From Chara braunii (lineage: Eukaryota; Streptophyta; Charophyceae; Charales; Characeae): a stretch of DNA of 29,060 nucleotides. Below the pieces are notes generated by a model. It did not search any database, had not been told where the DNA came from, and worked only from the letters and a program-made list of their open reading frames with translations. The translations under genes were made by a program, and so were the position numbers. The stretch covers positions 1,113,421 to 1,142,480 of the forward strand of contig BFEA01000147.1 of NCBI GenBank assembly GCA_003427395.1. The letters run 5' to 3'. Positions 1-9,910 of this stretch are shown in pieces. Within the stretch, counting starts at the first letter, position 1. Every line of letters starts with the position of its first letter.

Positions 1-340
1 TTTTTTTTACAGTTTTTCATGAGGCAGTTTGCCTCGTTTCTGCCCCTTTTCCCGTTCCCCCCCCTATATCCTGATGTTCAATGGCCACAAAATGGGAAAA
101 GGTAAAAACTAAAAAGAAACTACACAAAAAAAACTTACCTGAAGTGGCGTCTGCTGCCCATTTTCTCCGAACGAACGGGCGCAGACCCTGAATCGAATGA
201 GGGAAGGGGAAAGACACTCAAGTGGGGTGTATATTTGCACGTTCCACCGGTAGATTCATTCGATTTTGCTCATCCTGTAGTTGGCTTCCTCGTCGAGGAG
301 CCAACCTCAGGTAGGTTGGTAGGTAGGTAGGCAGTCCCCT

Positions 341-341
341 C

Positions 342-403
<62 letters not shown>
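341..403. repeat. (CT)n microsatellite
   Basis: An almost pure CT dinucleotide tract of about 60 bases with one TTT interruption. It lies about 50 bases upstream of the hammerhead ribozyme. It is simple-sequence DNA with no coding potential. Confidence 0.95.
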
Positions 404-406
<3 letters not shown>

Positions 407-451
407 CTTAGCCGCTTTATTGCAGCTGATTCACCCTTTTCTGTCCATCAA

Positions 452-518
452 GTGAACAGACTGTCGAGGCTCAGCTTCCTGATGAGTCGGTGAGACTCCG
501 ACGAAACACTCTGGTCAC
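452..518 (+). ncRNA. Hammerhead ribozyme, type III (retrozyme-like)
   Basis: All catalytic-core elements are present in order. The cleavage triplet GTC is at 463-465 (predicted cut between 465 and 466), CTGATGA at 479-485, and GAA with A15.1 at 503-506. Stem I is 466-469 with 475-478, including one G-U pair, closed by a 5-nt loop. Stem II is five perfect pairs (486-490 with 498-502) closed by a 7-nt loop. Stem III is open and long: 452-464 pairs with 506-518 in 11 of 13 positions, the exceptions being one C-C and one A-G mismatch. Stems I and II are closed and stem III open, which makes it type III, the form known from plant retrozymes and viroid-like RNAs. A perfect 10-bp hairpin with a 3-nt loop (518-540) follows at once. 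Only one copy was found in the window, so element boundaries are undetermined. Confidence 0.82.
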
Positions 519-540
519 CCGTTCGTTCGAAACGAACGGG

Positions 541-764
541 CATTCGTAAAGAACAAAAGAAAAAAAAAATCTAACAAAATCTAACAAGAAAATCTAAAGA
601 AAGAAGAAAAAGAAAAAAAAATCTAATTAACTAAAGAAAAGAAAAACAAAAAGAAAACTTCAAAGAAAACGGCTGCCCGTTTTCAACGGGCGCCTGTCTT
701 CTCTGGGGACTGGAAGTCCCTGGCCAAATCTCCCTGTGCCATCTGTCGAGTCGTAGTTCGTTCG

Positions 765-796
<32 letters not shown>

Positions 797-960
797 NTTT
801 TACAGTAATAACAAAAAACCATTGGCATAAGCCGACGGTTACTACCATGTGCCTTCAGGCACATCTTCTCGCGCCAAGTGGCGCTGTCTTTGATTTGTTT
901 ATTTATTTATTTTTATTTTTATTTTTATTATTTTGATTTATGTGTGTCCTCTTTGTGCAG
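541..960. other. A-rich and T-rich low-complexity tract, no gene
   Basis: This is mostly A-rich (541-660), then a poly-T run (about 770-800) with an N at 797, then a TTTA-type tract (about 895-935). The only ordered element is a perfect 7-bp hairpin, GCCCGTT with AACGGGC, at 675-691. I see no coding region. Confidence 0.7.
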
Positions 961-991
961 GTGCCTTGCTGATCTGCGCGCGGCCGATCTG

Positions 992-1216
992 GACCGCGCG
1001 ATCTTCCAGATCGGGCGGTCGAGGTAGACCGCGCCTCTAAAAGAAACGGGCAGCTCCAAAAGGAGCTAGCCCGGCAGTACCACGAGTGAGATTCAATCCC
1101 TATATCAGCATGGTGAGAATCTATTACGTTAACCTACTGGGCTAGCTCCTGTTCCACGCTGAACAGGAGCAGCTCTTCTGGCCCAGGTATTCTCTCAGCC
1201 TGCAGCCTTGCAGGCT
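992..1216. other. GC-rich island of consecutive strong hairpins
   Basis: Five inverted repeats occur in 225 bases. 992-1020 is 12 pairs with one mismatch. 1053-1067 is AGCTCC with GGAGCT around AAAA. 1062-1072 pairs with 1139-1149 over 11 perfect bases and encloses 66 nt. 1145-1154 pairs with 1161-1170 over 10 perfect bases. 1197-1204 pairs with 1209-1216 over 8 perfect bases. The minus strand inside the large stem carries a tRNA A-box-like word (TAGCCCAGTAGG) and a weak B-box-like word, but does not fold as a normal tRNA. It could be the body of a structured RNA. Its function is unknown. Confidence 0.45.
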
Positions 1217-3275
1217 CCGCCCATAAATGGCCTAACAGGCCTGCCCCGACTGTGGCTTAGCAGGGCTGCCCTGCCTGTGGCCTGCCGGCTTACCTGCCCG
1301 TGGCCTATCCATGCCGGTTAGTCGTATGGCCGCGGCTGGGTCGGCCATCGAACCGGGTAAGTCTTGGTATGGCCTATTGGTCCCAAGGCTCGATGTCAAA
1401 ACCCGCTGCCTGCGTCGCGGCCCTATACCCCGCGCAACCCTCTTTTTAACCCACTTAAGCCCTGAATCGCTCGGCTTATCAGCCGTGCGACATCATTATA
1501 GATAGAATAGGTTTAATTTTAGCATTTCCATGACTGCAAACCCACGGATGATAGTGCTGACTCCCGCTATCCCGCGCGGACATCGATGTCGTCTTGCGTT
1601 GACGACGTCAGGTTCTAAAAAGGTTTAGGTCTCTCAGTCATAGCGCTGGTCTGAATAAACGTTACGTCAGTCTCATCAAATCTTTCAATTCAACGCAAGA
1701 GTCGGACAACGTCCGACGTTCAAAAACACCGGCAAATACCCTTGTCAGGGTTTTTACCCCGACAGCAATCCCAAACCCCATTGAACAACGTCCCCGTCGT
1801 TCACCTTATATTAATCAACAATATAGGGCTCTCTGGATTCTTTTAGAACTCTTTTTAACAAAATCTTTCTCAATCAAAAGTAAGTTGAAGCTTATCACAT
1901 AAATCCGAGTCATTGCCTTGGTAATCTAAATTTCAATCATCCTTGATTGGAATGGTACCACATGTATCCTCTGGCAAGTTTTTCACAAAAACCTGGATTT
2001 ATACCGGTTCAAGTTCCGGAATCACTAAATATTTCAAGGAACTTTGTCTAAATGATCCCAGCATCATCCCACTGGTGGCAACTCTAAACATTATTTTAGT
2101 CTCTAAGAATGGTACCAGAAATAGCCTCCGGCTAACCTTCTAAACCTCAGTCAGCTAATATTTACATTTATTTTAAAAACAATCAGGTTTAACCTCCTGA
2201 CGGATATTTCAAAATAAATAACCTCCTGAGCGGCCCAGACAGATTCTGGACCAACCATTTATGAGAGAAACCATTTATCAAAAGTCCTTGTCCAGGTTTT
2301 GTATCCCACTCCAATTACGAGTTACCATACATGATATTCGTGTATGCATTGTGATATGCGTCGAGGAGTGGTGTAATCCTCAAGGGATAACATCTCGACG
2401 TCAAGCCCCGCTTTAGACTCGAGCCTCACCACCTTCCCTCCGATTCCAGTATCATGTGCTTGCCAGTCCCCTACCTGCAAGGTTGAACCACCCTTTCTCT
2501 ATGACCTAGGCTGGTCAGACCCGGTCATAGAGGCGAGGCGACCCCATTCATCACAAGGCCAAGGTGACCACTTTTTTCCTCATGACAAGTGACAGTCGTC
2601 ACCCTCACAAGCAAGATTCCGACAATCACAATAATACCATCCTCCCTTTCAATGATAGTGTAGCCACCTTTCTTAAAAAAAGAAAAAGTGACAGCATCCC
2701 ACTATGGACCAGGAACTAAGTTCCGGCGTAGGCCTCACTATCACCTACAAAGCTCACTGCATCAGGACTCATCATAACATGATAACTAAAAACATTACGA
2801 AAGTCCTGGGCTATGATAAATAATTGTATTACATGTTTTGTGAATAACTCATAGTTATGTCACAAGCCATATAATGCAAATTACATATCATTTTCCTAGA
2901 AATTTTACAACGAGAATATTCATCAAATAACAACATACATTTTCACAGAGAGTTTCATAACATTCCAGTCCAAAAATATTAATAAATTTGCATTGCATCA
3001 CATTTCATCGAAACAAGAAATCATTCAAATTTAGGAATCAACAAATTTTCGATCAAAAAATCACAACATAATTCCACGAACAGGTGTCGTAAAATTCATT
3101 AATTATTAAAAAAAAACATGGAACCATAGGTCCTAGAATAAAATCAAATCCCAAGAGTCCAAAGTTACAATTTCCTTGTATGTCCTCAGAACCAGTCAGC
3201 ATTTAGTGGTCCCAAAAGAAATAAAAGAGGAAAAGCAAGTCTTGAAAAAGAAAGAGAAAATTATACTAATAAAAA
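1217..3275. other. Gene-free stretch left of the Ty3 element
   Basis: Only short ORFs occur here, with no recognisable protein. Small hairpins include a perfect 10-bp one (2497-2506 with 2523-2532). On the minus strand this lies downstream of the integrase, so it may be the element's 3' untranslated region. I found no match here to the LTR end sequence TGTCGCGC seen at 9514, so no 3' LTR can be called. Confidence 0.5.
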
Positions 3276-3284
3276 CCCTTTTTT
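3276..3284 (-). promoter_or_regulatory. Possible polypurine tract
   Basis: The minus strand reads AAAAAAGGG directly after the integrase stop codon, the usual composition of the plus-strand primer of LTR elements. The following minus-strand bases do not begin with TG and do not match the LTR end at 9514, so the assignment is weak. Confidence 0.25.
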
Positions 3285-3285
3285 A

Positions 3286-4443
3286 TTAAGTCATTGGAAT
3301 AGACTTTCTCAAATGCGATCCCGACACCCAATTTCTACCTCGAGCCCCATCCATCTCTTCGATCTCATAAGCCCCATGCTCAGATTTTTTGATAATACGA
3401 TAAGGCCCTAACCATCGGTTGTCCAAATTTCGAGACCATTGTTTTTCCAAAGACGAGTCATAAAGAAGCACAACATCCCCGACTTCCAATGGTTCCTTAC
3501 GAACGCGAGGCCTTTTATCCCATCTTTCCTTGTCGGCCTGTCTACTCTCTGCAGTAGAGGCAGCGGCCTCCTCAATCCTTTCCTCAGTGATCATCACTTG
3601 TCTTGCCCTCAATTCCAACAACTCCTCCGTTGAAAGCTTTGTTTCCACATCCTGCTTTCTCCAAGTGGTCAAAAAACTTTTGATCGGAAAAGTTGCATGC
3701 CGCCCAAACCACAATATGACCGGAGCGTATCCAGTTGTCCGCTTTATGGTGACATTCTCAATAAAAAATGTCGTTCTCAGATATATGAGTCATCTTGAAG
3801 GATCGTCTCCGCACCATTTAGCCAACAAATTTGTTAGAGTGGCATGTCCACGTTCAACTGGCGCATTAGCCTGGGGATGTGCCCTTGTAGTATAGTTAAA
3901 ACTTACTCAAAGTTTCTTAAGAAGCGCCTGCACTTCCCCAGCTCGAAACTCACCACCTCGATCCATGACAATTTCTCGGACAAATGGGTACCGAAGATAA
4001 TATTCCTCAACGCATTCTGCTAAAACATGCCCAGTACGCTCGCGAATGGCGTAGCCATCAACGAACCCAGTCAGATTATCCCTTGCATTGAAGATATATT
4101 TGTACTTATTTATTCCACGTGGCATGACCAATAGATCCAGGTGTACTACTGCTCCCGGCTCAGCTACATAGCGTGGATTAAAAGGTTCAACAAAACGCAG
4201 ATTAGATCGTTTTTGGCATGAGAGACAAAAGTTACAAAATTCATTCACCATCTTGTTCATTCCTTCCCAAAAATAAAGATGTTGATTTTTTTTTAAAGTG
4301 ACCCGCGCCGATCTATGTCCGCCTGCGATCCCATCATGCAAAGCTGCAATCACATCAAGTTGTCGCGTAACCCCACATACCACTCTCCTCGGAATATCAT
4401 CGTTGGATTTCTTGAAAAGATGACCATATCTTACAACAAAATC
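3286..4443 (-). pseudogene. Ty3/gypsy integrase (broken by two stops)
   Basis: This continues in the RT reading frame after a TAG at 4444-4446. The zinc-binding HHCC module is visible (HDGIAGGH, then CLSC about 30 residues later). The DDE core follows: first Asp in VHLDLLV, second in MDRGGEF, Glu in NAPVERGHA. A TGA at 3907-3909 falls between the last two. Counting that codon as one residue gives exactly 35 between D and E, the canonical D-X35-E. A second TGA is at 3790-3792. The C-terminal part (3286 to about 3714) is lysine- and glutamate-rich and ends with a GPY-like module (WLGPYRI). No chromodomain follows. Integrase would insert the element cDNA into host DNA, but this copy cannot make an intact protein. 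Confidence 0.88.
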
Positions 4444-6264
4444 CTAGCTTTTCTGGCGAATAGCTGGATCCACCTCATCATCCCTTAACTCACAATTCAA
4501 CCACATTCCCATCAATCCGTACTCCCCATCATATTCTCCTTCCCTGAAAGCCTCTCTGATCTCACTGCCTTCTGTTTCCTCATTCATCAATTTCATACGG
4601 TCTTCGTGAACTAGAGAATTCACAATGAATGACATCTCTACAGTGACCCTGAAAGTCTTATCATCCTGCTCATGCCCATATTCAATTGTCAGCGGCTCTT
4701 TGATGAACTCGACTTCATCAGATAAAGCCAAGTTCATCATTTGCTCAGATGTTCTTTCACCCCATGGGTCTTCCTCGATGAACAGCTCCCCAATCACAAA
4801 CTCTGATCGCACATGATGGAAACAAGGAGCATTCCAGATGGTTTTCCCATGCCGAGTTGTTGCATCCGCCAAATAATTGTATGAGTTAATACTCAACCGT
4901 GACTCTTCTCCTTCGAGGAATTCATCCACAGAAACTGAATTCTCAGCCTGATCCGTCGACGAGTCCCAATCAACACGACTCAATCCATCTGCTCGATTCT
5001 GAGTGCCTGAGATGCGCTCAATTTCAAAATTGAACATCCAAATATATGTCAGCCATCGAGCAATGGTTGGATCAAAAGGAGAATAATTCTTCAGTGATTG
5101 AGCCAGAGTCGTAGGATCAACTCGCAGAATGAACCGTATACCAAATACATAATTCCTGAAAATGCGCAGAGAGTGAAGCACAGCGAGAGTTTCCTTCTTG
5201 AACTGGGAGTAGTTTCGCTCAGTAATATTCAGAGTTCTGCTCTCGAACCTCAATGGCCGTTCTCGTCCTTCCCTATCCTTTTGGACCATAACTCCTCCCA
5301 AAGCGGTAGGACCTGCATCGGTCTCGATGATGAAAGGACGGCCTTCAACATCATCAAAGCAAGGAACTCCCAGAATCAGGCCGCCTTCTCGAAACTCAGC
5401 TTTAATATCCTCAACGGTTGTCTGCTGTTTCGGTCCCCACTCCCAGACATGGTTCTTGCATACTAACTTCCGCAAGTGTTCCACCCTTGCTGCGAATCTG
5501 CAGATAAAAATACGCCAAAATCCGCATGTCCCGAGGAAACTCCGAATGCCGGTAATAGATCTGAAGGGAGTCGGCCATTCCAAGATCTTATTCGTTTTCT
5601 TCATATCTGGCCGACAACCCTTCTCATCACAAAGGAAACCAAGTATTACCGCCTTCCTCATACCATGCCTTGATTTAACCCCACTAGCAGTGAGGTTGTA
5701 TTCCTTCAGTTTTCTCAGAACCTTCTCCACATTGCTGATGTGTTCCCACACAAATTTTCGAACGCCGGGTAACACTTCAGTCTCGTCTTTAACTCGGGGT
5801 CCTGGGATAGCCAAATCATCAATATATGGAGAAGTCACGTCTGGACAAAGCGGCTGCATGGCTCTCATCATATATCTCTGCACAATTGCAACGATATTCG
5901 TCCAACCCGGTGGAGCAGCGCACATATGAAGCAGTCCCCGAGGCGTGTGCATAGCCGTCATAGGTCGATCCGCTGTGTACAGCGAGAACTGATCATACCC
6001 TGAATACAAATCAATTAAGGTGATGATGGGCCGGCCTGCACAAGATTCCGAAAGTTGGTCGGCGTTCGAAAGTCCACCTGCATCTCGGACTGTTACAGAA
6101 TTCAATTTCTGCAGGTCCTGAACCCATCGTAAAACACCGTTCGACTTGATGAAGCAGAACCAAGGGGATGCATACGGCCCATACGAATAGTCTGCCACTT
6201 TGGTCCGAATCCTGCCATCAAGATAATCCACCACCTTCCGGTGATCGTCTGGATTCGGATATCA
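4444..6264 (-). pseudogene. Ty3/gypsy reverse transcriptase and RNase H
   Basis: The open stretch 4444-6234 is 596 codons (residues counted from 6234). RT comes first: the catalytic Asp in LIDLYSGYDQ is near residue 75 and the YIDD box is at 137-140, followed by thumb and connection motifs (FLGTCGFWRIF). RNase H follows, with ETDAGPTALGG, KKETLAV and the tail word NRADGLSRV. A divergent acidic region reaches the TAG at 4444-4446. The catalytic residues look intact, so this segment is the best preserved part of the element. The same frame extends upstream to a TGA at 6262-6264, where the N-terminal RT residues lie in another frame. Any enzyme would have to be made from a truncated internal product, which is unlikely. 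Confidence 0.92.
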
Positions 6265-6595
6265 TGGACCGTATGCATCCGGATCATTGGAATCATATTG
6301 ACGTCCAACCTTCCACGCTCATCATCATCAAAAGCATAAGCCAAATGATTTTTTCTCATAACGTCGATAAAGAATTGGGTTTCCTCCTTGGTGAGGAGGT
6401 CATCCTCTCCAATGATCATCTCTTTGATCCTGTCTTCTGTCAACCGACACGGTCCCCTCTCACCTTTCTCCTTCAATGTTCTGATCCACTCGCGTTCTTC
6501 CTTCTCCTGAGTGATCAGAACTGGCACTGGTCGCGCTTTCTCCCCTACTTTCTTATACTTCCTCTTGGAGCCAACGCCGAGCTTCCGTCCCCTAA
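6265..6595 (-). pseudogene. pol fragment: protease-RT linker and start of RT
   Basis: This piece lies in a different frame from both neighbours. From about 6590 it reads through a basic linker and a long charged helix (LITQEKEEREWIRTLKEK), and ends at a stretch of the kind found just before RT (VNMIPMIRMHTV). Downstream of about 6270 the frame still runs on to 6102, but there the peptide is a shifted reading of the RT segment and is not meaningful. The upstream junction sits at a run of six T on the minus strand (near 6595), consistent with slippage. The downstream junction (near 6265) appears to have lost some 20-30 bases, which is inference from the missing conserved spacing. Confidence 0.7.
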
Positions 6596-8209
6596 AAAAG
6601 ACTCTTGCCTGGCTGATGGCAGTGATTCCTCCATACGAGATTCATTTGGCCGATAAACAAGATGCATGGTTCCTGCACCTTCCTTGTCAACCATAGCCTC
6701 CATGAGGGCCTGTACCAAGCTCGGATCAATTGTAGGATGACTTGCTGCAAAATCGACTGCCTGCGAGATACTAGGCAATGTGAACGAAAATTCATGAGGA
6801 TCCTTTTCTTCATCGATCGCCTCTTTCTCCCTCCTCAACTTCTCAGATTCTAAAAAGATATATGATTCGGGATTTAACCGGTTCCTTGAATTTGTCGGTC
6901 CCGTATTTGCGCACTTTACCACTTCATAATAGCCGCAAACCGGATCGCATAAAGCTACAAACATGGTGCCGTCATGCTTGTTGAAGATTATGCTCTCTGT
7001 GCGACATTGAAAAAATCTTCCCAAAAGCACTTTGTGCTCAACCTTTGGCGATATATAAAAGTACGATCTCGCTTTTACTTTTCCAACTGTGACCATCACG
7101 CCACTAGCCGTCCCGCAAAATGGTGTTGCCCCGCTGACTCCAATCAAATATCCAAAGTCATTGTGATTGATCTGAATTCCAGCTTCAATCGCATGCCTCT
7201 CCCCCATGATGTTCATTTCGGCCCCATCATCTATGAGAGTCGAGAACTCTCCACGACCGATTTAAACCTTTATGAGGCCTGTGGCCACGCATCGTCAGTC
7301 CATCTTTGTGCCAGGAGGTACCCAGTTAACTTCTGGAGGGATAATCTCACTCAGCTTAACTGTCATGACCTTCTTCCGAGTCATGCGTTGCTTGAATTCC
7401 TCGCGAAGCTTTGGCGATACTGCAAGAATCTCCTTCAAGGTAACCAGATCACGCTGACTTTCCAGAATACGATCCACCAGCTGTTCAAAATCAATCCCTT
7501 GTTCAACAGGAATTGAGTACACATTCTTCTTTTTGCGAGGTTCTTCTTCCTCGACCTGGGTCTTCCCTGCTTCCGATGCCCTTTCCATAGCTCTTTGCTT
7601 TGCTAGTAGTTCATCCTCTGCTCGCAATCTTTCATCTTCCTCATCATCATCCTCTTCTTCTATCTGAATAGGTTCTTTTTCCTGAGGTTCCGTTGAACTT
7701 TTTCCTGGCGCAGGCTGCGATTGTGAGGTCTTCCTTCCTTTTCTCGTCTGCACCATGACGGTTGGCATCCCTCGCTTGAGTACAGGTCTAGACATCGTCA
7801 TTGGCCGTGTCATTGGCATTGCTTCCTGCGCTGAAGCGGCCGCAGGTGCAGACCCATCCTGATCTTCGTTCCCCCATCCACCAAAAAAGAACACATTAGG
7901 AAGGTTCGGCCAGACTCTATCCATGTCAACAAATAATTGAATAATGGAATCTCGACATTTGCCCAGTTTCCTAGTTACTTCTCGCGCCCGATGAGCGATG
8001 TCTTCTTTCCTTTCCTTCAACTCTTTTTCGTCACACCCACCAATCTCCAGAGAAGCCATTGTTTCTTCTAACTCAAAAAAACTTGCTTCTTCAGGAGAAG
8101 CTAGGCGGAACGTGGCCGGAAGAGGACAACCCATCCGTCGAAAAACCTCTTTTCTCATTCCTCCTTCAATATCCTGATCGATGAGGTTTCCCTCGTAATC
8201 AAAGACTTC
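6590..8209 (-). pseudogene. gag C-terminal region and aspartic protease, two stops
   Basis: One reading frame spans about 8209 to 6590, interrupted by TGA at 7295-7297 and TAA at 7262-7264. The first part (8158-7298) is a hydrophilic linker with a very acidic, PEST-like segment and a lysine/arginine patch, and ends in a conserved-looking helical region (FEQLVDRILESQRDLVTL). The retropepsin follows: the active-site word is LIDDGAEMNIM just after the TAA, and a flap and second-half strand (HKVLLGRFF) come later. The catalytic triad reads DDGA, not the usual DSGA or DTGA. Peptide continuity on either side of both stops shows they are point mutations in one original ORF. The protease would have cut the Gag-Pol polyprotein. 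Confidence 0.8.
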
Positions 8210-9324
8210 CCTCGAATGGTTGTGAAGACGAAATGGTCCTTCTCGTCCTTGGCGAGAATTTGGCAGAAATGAATAACATGTTCCTTCATATCACAGTATT
8301 TGCAGACGTATTCCTGTCAGTTCCCACGTCCGCCTTCGTTTCCACGGCTCCTACCACGGCCTCGACCACCCTGTGGTTGAGTCTGTTGACCTTGATTTTG
8401 TTGTTCTTGATCAACCTGTCGCTCCCCGCTTCCATTTTCTCCGTTCCTGCTGCTTTCTCTTTTTTTACGAGAAGTGCCTTGCCCTCCTCGTATCTGGTTC
8501 AAGGCTTTCCGCTCAGCCTTGGTCAATTTACGAGGAGGTTCCCTTTCCTCCTCGCTTTCACTCTCACTGCTATTCTTTTCAGTGACAGGCTCCTTTCCTT
8601 TTCTCTTCTCAGTTTTCGCCTTAGCCATCATTACTTGAAGCTTCAACCGCTCTTCTTTCATGCTCGTCATCATTTCCTTCATGCCAGATAAGGTTTTATA
8701 GACTTCTCTGTCCTTATCTGTTCCCAACTGTATCCTCTTTCGATTCTCCTTCTGCTGTTTCAACAATCGGTAGAGGATGTGATCAAAGTTCCGGGCCAAT
8801 AAATTCTCTCGAATTTTTGGCCAATCATATCGCTCTTTCATTCCTTTTACCAATTTTAGTTGTTCCACTTCCGTGAAATTATCCAGGAAGATGAGGCAAC
8901 GATCTTTGTTTGGAAGGTCAGGAACTAACCTTGCCACCCGCTCGAATTCAGTAAGGAACTGCTTTGTTGTACCAAAGTTTTTCCGACTAACCCTCCTCAA
9001 ATCTGTCAAGTCCAACAGTTGATCGCTCAACAGGTACTTGTCTAGCAGCTTCCTTTTGGCCAGCGAATCTTGTACCAACTCCTCGACCTCTTCCTTGTAC
9101 TGGATCTTGCAGTATCTCTTCACCATTCGCAACATCTTTTCATTCGACCATTCGCAGCAACTTCCCAATTGCTCGAACTTTTCTGCCCATCCCGAGGCGT
9201 TATTTCCATCAAACAATGGAACGTCAACCTTCGGGTTTTGATCCTTCTGGGACTGCTGAATAATCCTGGCAAGCTTCCGAATGTCATTTCTCCTCTCGTC
9301 CTGATTGTCGTTGTTACCGGCCAT
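8210..9324 (-). pseudogene. gag (capsid-nucleocapsid), stop before zinc knuckle
   Basis: The ATG at 9322-9324 opens 335 codons, about 170 bases downstream of the primer-binding site. Residues from about 35 to 180 resemble a retrotransposon Gag capsid domain (DVPLFDGNNASGWAEKFEQL). A lysine/glutamate-rich coiled region and an RG/Q-rich nucleic-acid-binding tail (GGRGRGRSRG) follow. A TGA at 8317-8319 ends the ORF. In the same frame, four codons beyond it, lies a perfect CCHC knuckle at 8263-8304 (C-X2-C-X4-H-X4-C), so the stop is an inactivating mutation or a readthrough point, not the true end. The frame is lost near 8209-8211, where a run of three G on the minus strand suggests a 1-base loss. 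Gag would form the virus-like particle. Confidence 0.85.
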
Positions 9325-9494
9325 CTTGTGAAGGAAAACAACAATATATTAACAAAAATCAGTCAATAATATCTTATAATTTTGGGATCAAATTACTAAC
9401 TTTCTCTGAGGTCAAACAAGAAAAGAAAATAACTTTTTACTCTATCAATCACCTAAGTGTTGTTCCGCTAGGGACAACGGTAGTCTGCCGTTAT

Positions 9495-9511
9495 CCCCAG
9501 CAACGGCGCCA
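9495..9511 (-). promoter_or_regulatory. Primer-binding site, tRNA-Asp type
   Basis: The minus strand begins TGGCGCCGTTGCTGGGG, complementary to the 3' end of plant-type tRNA-Asp(GTC) including CCA, with one mismatch (T for C at the 13th base). It lies two bases from the LTR terminus at 9514 and about 170 bases upstream of gag, exactly where minus-strand priming is expected. The tRNA identity rests on my memory of the tRNA-Asp 3' end. Confidence 0.8.
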
Positions 9512-9513
9512 CC

Positions 9514-9910
9514 TGTCGCGCGCATCGACCCTCGCGTGAAAACGACGGTCCTCCCGGCCATGTCACGCAGGAGTTTACCTAATAACACATCATTAAGAGA
9601 CAACTCGGGAACGACGCATACTGTTCCGTGAACCGCTGAGACGGACGTGGTTGCTTCGCTCCTTCGCCGCTCTAGCCGGGTGCGCCAGTTATACATCCCA
9701 CGGTCCCCTACGACAGGACAGGTTCCCGCGGGGCATAAGCTTGCATCCCTAAGGGGCTTTCACCACCCTTAGGGGCGTATCCCTACCGAGCTACTGATCC
9801 ACGTGCGAAAACTTTCATGTGCAATCGCAGAGGTAGTTCAGCCGAGGGCGTTTGCTCGTCTCGCTGCAGTATAGGGAATCAGAATCGGACAGGGGTGCGA
9901 GGCAATAGAG
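9514..9910 (-). mobile_element. 3' end of the 5' LTR of the Ty3 element
   Basis: The + strand begins TGTCGCGCGC immediately beyond the primer-binding site, so on the minus strand the LTR ends GCGCGACA. The stretch shares blocks with the inverted sequence at 12565-12872: TGTCACGCAGGAGTTT, CCCTACGACAGG, and a long block around GGCGTATCCCT and GCAATCGCAGAGGTAG. The distal LTR boundary is not certain. The LTR could run to 12872 (3.36 kb) or stop earlier. Confidence 0.7.

Larger units (their letters stand above)
3276..9513 (-). mobile_element. Ty3/gypsy LTR retrotransposon, internal region, decayed
   Basis: Domain order on the minus strand is gag (with CCHC knuckle), aspartic protease, reverse transcriptase, RNase H, integrase, which defines Ty3/gypsy. 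A primer-binding site for tRNA-Asp lies at 9495-9511. The integrase ends in a GPY-type module without a chromodomain, so this is not a chromovirus. The copy is dead: in-frame stops lie at 8317 (TGA), 7295 (TGA), 7262 (TAA), 6262 (TGA), 4444 (TAG), 3907 (TGA) and 3790 (TGA), with frame changes near 8210, 6595 and 6265. Gag and RT lie in the same frame register. Homology words run straight through each stop, so the breaks are secondary. No 3' LTR was found in the window. Confidence 0.9.

Noticed and set aside
3530-3895. Plus-strand ORF of 121 codons
   Set aside because: Antisense shadow of the integrase region.
5327-5929. Plus-strand ORF of 200 codons
   Set aside because: Antisense shadow of the RT domain; no domain of its own.
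9445-9696. Minus-strand ORF of 83 codons next to the PBS
   Set aside because: It spans the LTR end and primer-binding site, which explain the sequence better; no protein family.
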